A stretch of 64,000 nucleotides of DNA, taken from assembly GCF_008365275.1 (NCBI RefSeq), contig NZ_CP043504.1, forward strand, positions 372,001 through 436,000, read 5' to 3'. Under the pieces are notes generated by a model. It was not told the DNA's origin and made no database searches. It was given only the letters and a program-made list of their open reading frames with translations. The translations under genes and the position numbers were made by a program. Below, one piece after another: positions 49,861 to 57,210 of this stretch. How positions within the stretch are numbered: the stretch's first letter is position 1; each line of letters starts with the position of its first letter. This DNA comes from Protaetiibacter larvae. Its GTDB lineage: Bacteria > Actinomycetota > Actinomycetes > Actinomycetales > Microbacteriaceae.

Positions 49861-50108
49861 GCTGCGGTCTCCTCGTCGCTCGAGGAGCGGCGCCAGCTGC
49901 GGGCGCCGGCTTCGTGGTCGCCGGGGTGGTGCACGGCGAGGCCGCAGACGAGCAGCTCGCCGGATGCGTTGCGGGTGGCTCCGCAGACCGTCGAGCTCTG
50001 CTTCGGGTGGGCCTCCTGGGCCTTGTCGTGGACTGCGGTGACGACCTTGTCGCGGGCGAGGGCGAAGTGCTCGCGCAGGGTCGGATTCTTGCTGGTGGTG
50101 CGGGTCAT
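49857..50108 (-). CDS. Small phage protein with CxxxHH zinc-like motif
   Basis: 83 residues, helical N-terminus and a STVCGATRNASGELLVCG-HH-H pattern that may bind zinc. GTGA overlap with the next gene. Confidence 0.6.
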   Translation of the reverse strand: MTRTTSKNPTLREHFALARDKVVTAVHDKAQEAHPKQSSTVCGATRNASGELLVCGLAVHHPGDHEAGARSWRRSSSDEETAA

Positions 50109-50383
50109 GGCCCGCCTCCTTCCTCGGACGCGAAGGTCCGTCTGGTGATGACCGTGACCAGGCGGTCGACGGCCGCGTCGGCCAGGCACTCTGCTACGGC
50201 GCGCTGGTCGGGGTCTTTGGCGTAGGCGCTGGTGAACGCCCAGGTGAGCTGGTAGCTCTCGCGCACGAGGGCGAGGCGGAGCGGGCTGTGCTCGTGGTGG
50301 CGGTCGGCTTCGCCTCGGAGCTGCTTCGCGAGGAAGTGCAGGCGGGCGGCGAGCTGCGGGCTCGTGAGCTCGGCGGCGCTCAC
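50105..50383 (-). CDS. Phage hypothetical protein, helical
   Basis: 92 residues from a GTG, helical throughout (LAARLHFLAKQLRGEADRHH). Start fixed by the GTGA overlap with the upstream replication-like gene. Function unknown. Confidence 0.6.
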   Translation of the reverse strand: MSAAELTSPQLAARLHFLAKQLRGEADRHHEHSPLRLALVRESYQLTWAFTSAYAKDPDQRAVAECLADAAVDRLVTVITRRTFASEEGGGP

Positions 50384-51009
50384 CGGGTCACCGCGGTGGG
50401 GTGCAGGTGCCAACCCGGCTCGGCGACGCACCGAGCGCACAGCCCGTAGGACTGCGACGGCTGGAAGCGCCACGGCTGTCCACAGCCGCCCGCGCACGGC
50501 TCATCTCCACGCGCGCGTACGGGGGTAGCGCTGGGTAGATCTTTAGGAGTGTTCTTTAAGTCTTCTTCTGCTCCGCGATTTTCGGGGACGGTACGTCCGC
50601 GATTTTCGGGGACGGTAGCGGGCGCCGTGCCCGATTTTCGGGGACGGTCTGCGCGGGCCTGTGGATAAGCCGAGCCGCCGCCGAACAGGGCCGGATCGGA
50701 CATGCCCGTCGGGTCGACGAGCTCCCAGTCGTCGGCCGTGAAGCGGCCACCCTTGCGTCGCGGCCGACGCACCAGATAGCCGGCCTTCTCGAGCTCGACG
50801 ACGGCGGTCGAGATCGACGCGTAACCACCGTGACCGTCCCGCTCGAGCTGCGCGATCGAGACGTTGAACCCGTCCTCGAACGTCATGAGCAGGGCGAGCA
50901 GGCCTCGCGCCTTGAGGCTGAGCTCGCGATCGCGCATCCAGCTGTTCGGCAGCTGCGCAAACCCTCGCTCGAACGGCAGCAGGCGGCGGACGAGCCGCCC
51001 CTCGCTCAC
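50380..51009 (-). CDS. Winged-helix protein, probable replication initiator
   Basis: 209 residues from a GTG. Residues about 15-95 form a winged helix (LPNSWMRDRELSLKARGLLALLM, then GGYASISTAVVELEKAGYLVR) like the N-terminal domains of phage and plasmid replication proteins. A proline/arginine-rich linker encoded by the iteron-like repeats follows, and the C-terminus has a zinc-ribbon-like CAGGCG...CARC. It is the only replication candidate in the prophage. Confidence 0.7.
   Translation of the reverse strand: MSEGRLVRRLLPFERGFAQLPNSWMRDRELSLKARGLLALLMTFEDGFNVSIAQLERDGHGGYASISTAVVELEKAGYLVRRPRRKGGRFTADDWELVDPTGMSDPALFGGGSAYPQARADRPRKSGTAPATVPENRGRTVPENRGAEEDLKNTPKDLPSATPVRARGDEPCAGGCGQPWRFQPSQSYGLCARCVAEPGWHLHPTAVTR
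50576..50648. repeat. Three iteron-like repeats inside the replication gene
   Basis: CGATTTTCGGGGACGGT occurs three times without mismatch at 50576-50592, 50600-50616 and 50632-50648. Spacings are 24 and 32 bp, so the third copy is read in a different codon phase. The DNA, rather than the protein, is therefore what is conserved. Candidate origin or initiator binding sites. Confidence 0.75.
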
Positions 51010-51152
51010 CGGGCACCCCACAGCAGGAAGGGCACCACGTACCCGACCACGCCGAGCTCGGACGCGATCGCGGTGCCGACCACCAGGAACAGTGCCTGTG
51101 CCCGCGTCACGACCGGCTCGGGTCGGTTGCGTCGGTACCGGGGCGCGCTCAC
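51006..51152 (-). CDS. Tiny phage membrane protein
   Basis: 48 residues from a GTG, with a basic N-terminus (PRYRRNRPEP) and one or two membrane segments (ALFLVVGTAIA, GVVGYVVPFLLW). GTGA overlaps at both ends place it in the operon. Function unknown. Confidence 0.55.
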   Translation of the reverse strand: MSAPRYRRNRPEPVVTRAQALFLVVGTAIASELGVVGYVVPFLLWGAR

Positions 51153-51352
51153 GCTGCGCGTCCCTCGGCACGGCGGCGGCGGTCGTACTCCCGGCGAGCC
51201 GCGCGGTGACTATCGCGATAGCGGGCGTCATGCTCGGCCCGTGCGGCGCGGCGCTCCTCGGGCGTCATCGCCGCTCGCTTCTCCGCGATCAGCTGGCGGT
51301 TGCGCTCACGCCGACGCATCTCAGATTGGCTCGGTGTCCTCTTTTCGGGCAT
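51149..51352 (-). CDS. Small highly basic phage protein, first gene of leftward operon
   Basis: 67 residues, over one third Arg/Lys, helical with RRRERNRQL and EYDRRRRAEG. Charged helical proteins in this position can bind nucleic acid. It begins the leftward operon from the repressor-operator region. Confidence 0.6.
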   Translation of the reverse strand: MPEKRTPSQSEMRRRERNRQLIAEKRAAMTPEERRAARAEHDARYRDSHRAARREYDRRRRAEGRAA

Positions 51353-51372
51353 GGCGCCGAGTATCTACCACC

Positions 51373-51405
51373 GACACGCCGCGACACGTCATTGCGCGGC
51401 GTGTC
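51373..51405. promoter_or_regulatory. Phage operator, perfect inverted repeat
   Basis: GACACGCCGCG at 51373-51383 and its exact complement at 51395-51405. A third half-site, ACACGCCGC, is at 51419-51427. They lie between the divergent repressor and the leftward operon, so they are likely repressor and Cro binding sites. Confidence 0.75.
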
Positions 51406-51420
51406 GCGATTCTTTGTAAC
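51392..51420 (+). promoter_or_regulatory. Candidate repressor promoter
   Basis: TTGCGC (51392-51397), 17-bp spacer, TGTAAC (51415-51420), 20 bp before the repressor ATG. It overlaps the operator repeats, consistent with autoregulation. Confidence 0.45.
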
Positions 51421-51439
51421 ACGCCGCTAGAGTGTCCCC

Positions 51440-51694
51440 ATGACCTTGATGAACGACACCTCGCTCGGGCTCGCGAAGCGGCTACGAGCTGCGCGGCTCC
51501 TCGTAGACCTCGAGCAGGCGGACATCGCCGTGCGGGTCGGCGTCGCGCGACAGACCGTCTCGAATTGGGAGCGGGGACTCACCGAGCCCAGCGCCACGCA
51601 GTTCGTGCGCTGGGCTCATGTGACCGGCCAGCCGCTGGAATGGCTCGCCGAGGGTGTGGTGCGCCCGGAGGGACTCGAACCCCCAACCTTCTGA
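51440..51694 (+). CDS. Prophage immunity repressor, integrated (short) form
   Basis: 84 residues. XRE-type helix-turn-helix at about 10-62 (LAKRLRAARLL, QADIAVRVGVARQTVSNWERG). The last 11 residues, VRPEGLEPPTF, are encoded by the att core in the tRNA, and the stop TGA takes T and G from the core and A from host DNA. In the circular phage the same codon is TGG and the frame continues 61 codons. ATG 51440 is used; ATG 51449 is an alternative. Confidence 0.83.
   Translation: MTLMNDTSLGLAKRLRAARLLVDLEQADIAVRVGVARQTVSNWERGLTEPSATQFVRWAHVTGQPLEWLAEGVVRPEGLEPPTF
51659..51693. other. attR core
   Basis: Identical to attL over 35 bp. It forms the 3' part of the functional tRNA-Arg and at the same time codes for the C-terminus of the short repressor. 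Confidence 0.9.
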
Positions 51695-51732
51695 TCCGTA
51701 GTCAGATGCTCTATCCATTGAGCTACGGGCGC
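51660..51732 (-). tRNA. tRNA-Arg (anticodon ACG)
   Basis: Acceptor stem GCGCCCG/CGGGCGC, D-arm AGCTCAATGGATAGAGC, anticodon loop CTACGGA (ACG), T-arm GGGGGTTCGAGTCCC, discriminator A. CCA is encoded directly after it at 51657-51659, but those bases come from the phage side of attR; in the original host sequence the discriminator was followed by CTC. The gene remains intact after integration. Confidence 0.95.
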
Positions 51733-51757
51733 GCATCGACGCGAAGTCAACCTGACG

Positions 51758-51763
51758 ACTATA
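51758..51763 (-). promoter_or_regulatory. tRNA-Arg promoter -10 element
   Basis: TATAGT on the minus strand, 26 bp upstream of the tRNA 5' end. A clear -35 was not found. Confidence 0.45.
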
Positions 51764-51885
51764 TCAGGGCTGCACGCGTGGTCGAGCACCGCCCCCGCGG
51801 GGCCTGCCCCCGAGCGATACCTCGCGGCAACACGCCCGAAACACCCGCCCGGCAGAATCGCGTCATCCGACACCGGGGGTGAACC

Positions 51886-53556
51886 TTGGGCAACGCTGGC
51901 GACGCGATCACCGCCGCGGAGGACAGCCTCGAGGACTACGCTTTCCGCTTCGTCCCGCGCAGCTTCCGCCGCTGGAGCGCGGGCGCCGTCGGCGCCACCG
52001 CGCTCGGCTCCATCGCGTTCCTCGCCGACTTCTCGATCGGCGCGAGCGTCGGGCTCGAGCACGGCACCGCGAACGCCGTGCTCGGGATCCTGCTGGCCTC
52101 CACGATCATCTTCGCGATCGGCCTGCCGGTGGCCTACTACGCGGCCCGCTACAACCTCGACCTCGACCTCATCGCCCGCGGCTCCGGATTCGGCTACCAC
52201 GGCTCGATCATCACGACCGTCATCTTCGCGGGCTTCACCTGCATCTTCTTCGCCCTCGAGGGCGCGATCATGGCGCAAGGCCTCTATGCGGCGGCCGGCA
52301 TCCCGCTTCCGGTCGGCTACGTCATCTCCACCATCGTCGTGATCCCCATCGTCGTGTTCGGGATGCGCGCGCTCGAACGTCTGCAGTCGTGGACGACACC
52401 GCTGTGGCTCGTGCTCGCCCTCTCGCCCCTGATCTGGCTCGTCTTCACCGAACCGGAGCTCGTCGGCGAGTTCCTGGTATTCCCGGGCGAGGGCGACGGC
52501 ACGGTCTCCTTCAGCGCCGTGGTCGCGAGCGCCTCGGTGTGCTTCGCCCTCACCCCGCAGCTCGCGGAGCAGATCGACTACCTGCGGATGATGCCCCCGC
52601 GCACGCGGGCGAACCGCACCATCTGGGGCGTCTCCTTCGTGTTCTCCGGCCCCGGCTGGGTGATCTTCAGCGGCCTCAAGCAGGTGCTGGGGGTGTTCCT
52701 CGCGGTCTACCTCATCGTCAAGATCGACCCGACGCTCGGCACCCGCGCCGTCGAGCCGGTGCGGCAGTTCCTCGGGATGTACCAGGCGCTCATCCCCGAC
52801 TGGGTGGCCCTCATCCTGGCCCTCGTGCTCATCGTGCTCGCCCAGGTGAAGATCAACGTGACCAACGCCTACTCGGGCTCACTCGCCTGGTCGAACGTCT
52901 ACACGCGGATCACCCGACGCTACGTGCGCCGCAGCGCCTTCGTCGTGTTCAACCTCGCGATCGCCCTCACCCTCATGCTGCTCGACGTGTTCAGCCTCAT
53001 CTCCTTCGTGCTGAGCCTCTACGCGAACGTCGTGATGGCCTGGCTCGTCACCATCTCGAGCGACATCGTCGTCAACAAGCTCCTGCTGCGGATTTCGCCG
53101 CGGTTCCCGGAGTTCCGGCGCGGGATGCTGCACGACTGGAACCCGGTCGGCCTCGTCTCGGTCACGCTCGCCTCCCTGCTCTCCCTCGCGGCGTTCGCGG
53201 GGCTGTTCGGGGAGACGCTGCGTCCCTACTCGGTGCTCATCGCGATCGTCGTCGCCTTCGTCACCACGCCGGTGGTCGCGCTCGCCACCCGGGGTCGCTA
53301 CTACCTGCGGCGCCAGGACGACGGCATCCCGATCCCCCTGCTCGACGACGACGGCAACCCCACGGCCGACAAACTCCGCTGCCATGTCACCGGCTTCACC
53401 TTCGAACGCCCGGATATGCTGGTCTCGGCAGAACCCGGGCCGAACGGCGAGGTGCAGTTTGTTTCATCACTGGCGCTGACCCTCGACGAGACCGGCCGCT
53501 ACGTGCTGCCGCCTGATCGCCTCAACGGTGAGGCGAGCCGGACAGCAGGGACATGA
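51886..53556 (+). CDS. NCS1-family (purine/cytosine/allantoin-type) permease
   Basis: 556 residues with about twelve membrane helices. The region GSGFGYHGSIITTVIFAGFTCIFFALEGA and the later QVKINVTNAYSGSLAWSN are typical of NCS1 cytosine/purine/allantoin/hydantoin transporters. The start appears to be TTG at 51886 behind GGGGGTGAACC. The long hydrophilic C-terminus (from about 475) is unusual. The urease neighbourhood suggests uptake of a nitrogenous base or ureide whose breakdown yields urea. The stop overlaps the TetR gene (ATGA). Confidence 0.82.
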   Translation: MGNAGDAITAAEDSLEDYAFRFVPRSFRRWSAGAVGATALGSIAFLADFSIGASVGLEHGTANAVLGILLASTIIFAIGLPVAYYAARYNLDLDLIARGSGFGYHGSIITTVIFAGFTCIFFALEGAIMAQGLYAAAGIPLPVGYVISTIVVIPIVVFGMRALERLQSWTTPLWLVLALSPLIWLVFTEPELVGEFLVFPGEGDGTVSFSAVVASASVCFALTPQLAEQIDYLRMMPPRTRANRTIWGVSFVFSGPGWVIFSGLKQVLGVFLAVYLIVKIDPTLGTRAVEPVRQFLGMYQALIPDWVALILALVLIVLAQVKINVTNAYSGSLAWSNVYTRITRRYVRRSAFVVFNLAIALTLMLLDVFSLISFVLSLYANVVMAWLVTISSDIVVNKLLLRISPRFPEFRRGMLHDWNPVGLVSVTLASLLSLAAFAGLFGETLRPYSVLIAIVVAFVTTPVVALATRGRYYLRRQDDGIPIPLLDDDGNPTADKLRCHVTGFTFERPDMLVSAEPGPNGEVQFVSSLALTLDETGRYVLPPDRLNGEASRTAGT

Positions 53557-54119
53557 TGGACGAGTCAGTCGACACCGACGCCGCGATCCTCGCGAGCGCG
53601 GCCGCGCTGCTGCGCGAGAGCACCTTCGAAGACATCACCTACGCCGACATCGCCGAGCACTCCGGCGTCTCGGAGCGCACCATCTACCGCTACTTCCCCA
53701 CCCGATCGCATCTGCTCGAGTCGCTCGCGCGCTGGATCGAGCGCGAACGCCTCCCCGAGTCCGACTTCACGACGATCCCCGAGTTCATCGCGACCGTGCA
53801 TCAACGGTTCCGGGCGTTCGACGCGGCCCCCGCCTTCGCCTTCGTGCTGGCCCGCGCCGCCTCGGTCTCCCCCACCCTCGACAACCCGAGCTCGCCGCTC
53901 GCCGACTCGATCGAGCGGATGCTGCGCTCGGTGGCGCCGACGCTCAACGCGCGCGATCTGCGCCGCACGACAGCCGCACTGCGCTACTTCGGGTCGGCGA
54001 TGTTCTGGGCCCGGATGCGCAGCGGCCTCGACGGTTCAGCGGCGCAGACCAGCGAGGTCTTCGAGCGGACGGTGCGCACCCTGCTGACGAGCCTCCCCTC
54101 GGAGGCGTGGGCGGCGTGA
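53553..54119 (+). CDS. TetR-family regulator 1
   Basis: 188 residues; helix-turn-helix ITYADIAEHSGVSERTIYRYFPTRSHLL near the N-terminus, helical C-terminal domain. Coupled by ATGA to the permease and by GTGA to a second TetR gene. Probably controls the permease or nitrogen genes nearby. Confidence 0.85.
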   Translation: MMDESVDTDAAILASAAALLRESTFEDITYADIAEHSGVSERTIYRYFPTRSHLLESLARWIERERLPESDFTTIPEFIATVHQRFRAFDAAPAFAFVLARAASVSPTLDNPSSPLADSIERMLRSVAPTLNARDLRRTTAALRYFGSAMFWARMRSGLDGSAAQTSEVFERTVRTLLTSLPSEAWAA

Positions 54120-54724
54120 GCCGTCACCCCGAGCCGACGGGTGAGCCGGTCGCGGCGGTCACCCGGACGCAGGAGGGGATCCTCTCCACCTACTGCGAGC
54201 TCATCGAGGAGCTCGGCACCGACGACGTCCCCTACCGGGTGATCGCCCTCCGCGCCGGCGTGAGCGAGCGCACCGTGTTCCGCAACTTCCCGGCCCGCGT
54301 GCACCTGCTGCTGGCCGCGGCCGACTGGATCGAGCGCACGGTGTTCGCGGGGGTCGAGCCGGAGTCGATCTTCGACGTGCCCCTCGCGATCCGGGAGGCC
54401 ATGGAGGCCTACGACCGCCGCTCCGAGCTCGCGCATGTCGTGGCCGAGGCGGCGATGCGCGGCGGAAGCGGCGCGGCCCCGGCGCGGCGCGCGCCGGGGT
54501 TCGACCGGCTGCTGCGGCTCGAGGTGCCGTCGCTGACGGCCGAGGAACGGTGGGCGCTCGTCGCCGCCCTCACCCATCTCGACTCGCCCGGCACCTGGGT
54601 CACGATGCGGCGGGAGCTCGGGATGAGCGGTCGCGATATCGCGGACGCCGCGATGTGGGCGGCCGAGGCCCTGCTCAATCCGATCCGGAATCGGAGCTCG
54701 GCCGAGCCGCCGCCCGCGCGATGA
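54116..54724 (+). CDS. TetR-family regulator 2
   Basis: 202 residues; helix-turn-helix VPYRVIALRAGVSERTVFRNFPARVHLL. Weakly similar to the preceding regulator over the DNA-binding part, so the pair may be an old duplication and could act as a heterodimer. Its 3' end overlaps the convergent PDGLE gene by 50 bp. Confidence 0.8.
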   Translation: MSRHPEPTGEPVAAVTRTQEGILSTYCELIEELGTDDVPYRVIALRAGVSERTVFRNFPARVHLLLAAADWIERTVFAGVEPESIFDVPLAIREAMEAYDRRSELAHVVAEAAMRGGSGAAPARRAPGFDRLLRLEVPSLTAEERWALVAALTHLDSPGTWVTMRRELGMSGRDIADAAMWAAEALLNPIRNRSSAEPPPAR

Positions 54725-55037
54725 CCGCGAGCGCCAGGTAGAGCATCCCGAACACGGCGCCGACCCCGACGACGCCGACGAGCAGCGGGCCGAGCAACTG
54801 GCCGAGCAGTCCGGCATCCGCCCCGAACGCGGCGACCGCGTAGCCCGCGAGCGGTCCGGACGCCAGGGGGTGCTCCGTCGCACTGTCCGCGAACCCGGTC
54901 GCGGCCGCGACGTGCATGAGCCCGTCCGGCAGCGGCGATGCCGCCGCGCGCAGCAGCCCCGCGACGAGCAGCGACAGCGCCAGCGCGACCACGACGAACG
55001 CGGTGGTGGTGCGGCGACGCACCCCGACGGCGGTCAT
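54675..55037 (-). CDS. PDGLE-domain protein, CbiN-like component of nickel/cobalt uptake
   Basis: 120 residues with two membrane helices. SPLPDGLMHVAAATGF is a PDGLE-type motif, and GPLAGYAV precedes the second helix, as in the CbiN/NikN-like subunit that helps CbiM-type permeases. It overlaps the cbiM stop. Likely supplies Ni2+ for urease. Confidence 0.75.
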   Translation of the reverse strand: MTAVGVRRRTTTAFVVVALALSLLVAGLLRAAASPLPDGLMHVAAATGFADSATEHPLASGPLAGYAVAAFGADAGLLGQLLGPLLVGVVGVGAVFGMLYLALAVIARAAARPSSDSGSD

Positions 55038-55714
55038 GCCGCCACCGCCGAGCCCGCACCGCCGCGCCGCGGCACGTAGCCGCGCACGAGTTCGGGCCGC
55101 GCGGCGAGCACCGCGGCGACCGCACCGCCGGTGATGACCGCCTCGCCGACCCCGATCAGCAGATGCCAGCCGAACATCTCGCGGAAGACCGCACCGACGT
55201 CGACGTGGGCGTGCGCGCCGACGGCGAACAGGCCGACGAAGGCGAGCGCCGCGGCGGGGACCGACACCAGACCGGCCACCGCGCTCGCGAGGGCGACATG
55301 CCTCCGCGTGTCGGGGAGCACCCGCTTCAGGCCGGCGAAGGCGCCCCAGGCGGCGAGCACCGCGACGATCCCCATGAGGGTGATGTTGGTCCCGAGCGCC
55401 GTCACTCCGCCGTCCGCGAAGACGAGCGCCTGCACAAGCAGCACGGCGCTCAGCACGAGGCAGGCGGTGGCGGGGCCGAGGAGGGTCACGGCGAGCGCGG
55501 CCCCGATGAGGTGACCGCTCGTCCCCGCGCCGACCGGGAAGTTCATCAGCTGCCCCGCGAAGATCGCCGCACCGGTCACCGCGACGACCGCGGGCGACCG
55601 CTCGACCGTGAGCTCGCGCGCGGCATGACGCGCGGCGATCACCACCCCCGCCGCCGCGACGACGCCCGTCGCGAGGGAGATGTGGTCGACGAGGAAGCCG
55701 TCAGGTACATGCAT
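55034..55714 (-). CDS. cbiM: Energy-coupling factor permease, CbiM/NikM family
   Basis: 226 residues, seven membrane helices. The N-terminal MHVPDGFL supplies the metal site (Met1, His2 of CbiM/NikM). NFPVGAGTSGHLIGA is the second conserved loop. No EcfA/EcfT gene follows, so it may share a general ECF module or work with only its PDGLE partner. Nickel is favoured over cobalt because of the urease operon. Confidence 0.85.
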   Translation of the reverse strand: MHVPDGFLVDHISLATGVVAAAGVVIAARHAARELTVERSPAVVAVTGAAIFAGQLMNFPVGAGTSGHLIGAALAVTLLGPATACLVLSAVLLVQALVFADGGVTALGTNITLMGIVAVLAAWGAFAGLKRVLPDTRRHVALASAVAGLVSVPAAALAFVGLFAVGAHAHVDVGAVFREMFGWHLLIGVGEAVITGGAVAAVLAARPELVRGYVPRRGGAGSAVAA

Positions 55715-55747
55715 CGTGGTGCCCTTTCGATTGCGCGGAGTCGGTCA

Positions 55748-56428
55748 TCAGATCGCCATCGCCCCGCGGACCGCGTCGACGGCATCCGCGCCGCCGTCCC
55801 CGGTCATCGTGATGCGACCCGACTGCAGCACGTAGTAGCTGTGCGTCGACCGCAGGGCGAACCCGACGTGCTGCTCCACGAGCAGCACCGAGAGGTCGCT
55901 GCGGCGGGTGAGGTCGATGATCACGCGCTCGATGTCGGCCACGATGTTCGGCTGGATGCCCTCGGTCGGCTCGTCGAGCACGAGGAGCCTCGGCTTGGTG
56001 AGCAGGGTGCGCGCGATCGCGAGCTGTTGACGCTGCCCGCCCGAGAGCAGGCCCGCGCGGCGCCCGAGCAGCTCCTTGAGCACGGGGAACAGCTCGAACA
56101 CCTCGTCGATGTCGGAGGGGCGCTTCGCCACGAGCCGCAGATTCTCGAGCGTCGTCATCTGCGGGAACGACACCTGCCCCTGGGGCACATAGCCGAGCCC
56201 GCGCCTCACGCGCTTCGACGGCGGCAGCCTGGTGACGTCCTCGCCGTCGATGAGCACCCGCCCGCTCATGACCGGCAGCAGCCCGGTGGCGACGCGCAGC
56301 AGCGTCGACTTGCCGGCGCCGTTGTGACCCATGACGGACACCGCCCGCCCGGTGGGCACCTCGATGCTGACGTCGTGCAGGACGCGGGTGCGCCCGTATC
56401 CGGCCGTGACCCCCTGGAGCTCGAGCAT
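55748..56428 (-). CDS. urtE: Urea ABC transporter ATP-binding protein
   Basis: 226 residues with Walker A GHNGAGKST, signature LSGGQRQQLAIAR and Walker B LLVLDEPTEGIQPN. LivF-type branched-chain class; place as the last gene of the cluster urtABCDE gives the identity. ATG overlaps the urtD stop. Confidence 0.9.
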   Translation of the reverse strand: MLELQGVTAGYGRTRVLHDVSIEVPTGRAVSVMGHNGAGKSTLLRVATGLLPVMSGRVLIDGEDVTRLPPSKRVRRGLGYVPQGQVSFPQMTTLENLRLVAKRPSDIDEVFELFPVLKELLGRRAGLLSGGQRQQLAIARTLLTKPRLLVLDEPTEGIQPNIVADIERVIIDLTRRSDLSVLLVEQHVGFALRSTHSYYVLQSGRITMTGDGGADAVDAVRGAMAI

Positions 56429-57210
56429 CAGCGTCCCTCGCCTTCGACGACGGCATCCGCGGCGGTGCCGAGGTAGACCTCCTGCACGCGGGCGTCCGCC
56501 TGCACCTGTTCCACGGTCCCCGCGGTGAGCAGCTTCCCGGCGTGCATGACCGTCACCCACTCGGCGAAGCTGCGGACGAAGTCCATGTCGTGCTCGATGA
56601 CGATGATCGTGCGATCCCCGCCGATGCGCCGCAGCAGCTCCCCCGTCTCCTCGCGCTCGTCGGCGTTCATCCCGGCGACCGGCTCGTCGAGGAACATCAC
56701 CTTCGCGTCCTGCACGAGCAGCATGCCGATCTCGAGCCACTGCTTCTGACCGTGGGCGAGGATGCCGGCCGGCTTGTCGCGGACGGCGCCCAGTCCGATG
56801 GTCTCCAAGGCCGCCTCCACGTAGTCGGGCACCCCGCGCCGCGCGAACGGCAAGCGCCACGCACGGCGGCGCAGTCCCCCGGCGATGTCGAGGTTCTGCA
56901 GCACGCTCAGCTCGTCGAAGACCGTCGCGGTCTGGAAGGTGCGGCCCACCTCCGCGCGGATGATCTTGTTCGTCTTCATCGCGAGCAGATCCATGCCGCG
57001 GTAGATCGCGGAGCCGGTCGCGGGGACGAGTCCGGTGAGTGCGTCGACGAGCGTCGTCTTGCCGGCGCCGTTCGGTCCGATCAGGAAGTGGATCTGCCCC
57101 TTGAGCATGAGCAGACTGACGTCGTCGACCGCCCGGAAGCCGTCGAACTCGACGGTCAGGTTCGTGATCTGCACCGAGGTCTCGGTGTCGGGCTGCAGCG
57201 GCTCGGTCAT
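56428..57210 (-). CDS. urtD: Urea ABC transporter ATP-binding protein
   Basis: 260 residues; Walker A GPNGAGKTT, Walker B VMFLDEPVAGMN, LivG-type. The signature region is LAHGQKQWLEIGM, the form seen in UrtD. Coupled to urtC and urtE by 4- and 1-bp overlaps. Confidence 0.9.
   Translation of the reverse strand: MTEPLQPDTETSVQITNLTVEFDGFRAVDDVSLLMLKGQIHFLIGPNGAGKTTLVDALTGLVPATGSAIYRGMDLLAMKTNKIIRAEVGRTFQTATVFDELSVLQNLDIAGGLRRRAWRLPFARRGVPDYVEAALETIGLGAVRDKPAGILAHGQKQWLEIGMLLVQDAKVMFLDEPVAGMNADEREETGELLRRIGGDRTIIVIEHDMDFVRSFAEWVTVMHAGKLLTAGTVEQVQADARVQEVYLGTAADAVVEGEGR

Larger units (their letters stand above)
35209..51693. mobile_element. Compact temperate siphovirus-like prophage in tRNA-Arg, about 16.5 kb
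   Basis: Bounded by identical 35-bp direct repeats (35209-35243 and 51659-51693) that correspond to the 3' part of tRNA-Arg. Contents in order: displaced repressor 3' segment, HTH gene and integrase (rightward), then a continuous leftward operon running 51352 to 36810 with replication-initiator-like, HNH, terminase, portal, protease/capsid, connectors, tail tube, tape measure, tail tip, endolysin and holin-like genes, and a rightward repressor at the right end. All main structural functions are represented and no pseudogene was seen inside, so it may be inducible. No DNA polymerase, helicase or methylase is present. Confidence 0.9.

Noticed and set aside
55715-55747. Cobalamin or NiCo riboswitch upstream of cbiM
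   Set aside because: The gap to urtE is only 33 bp, too short, and shows no conserved box.
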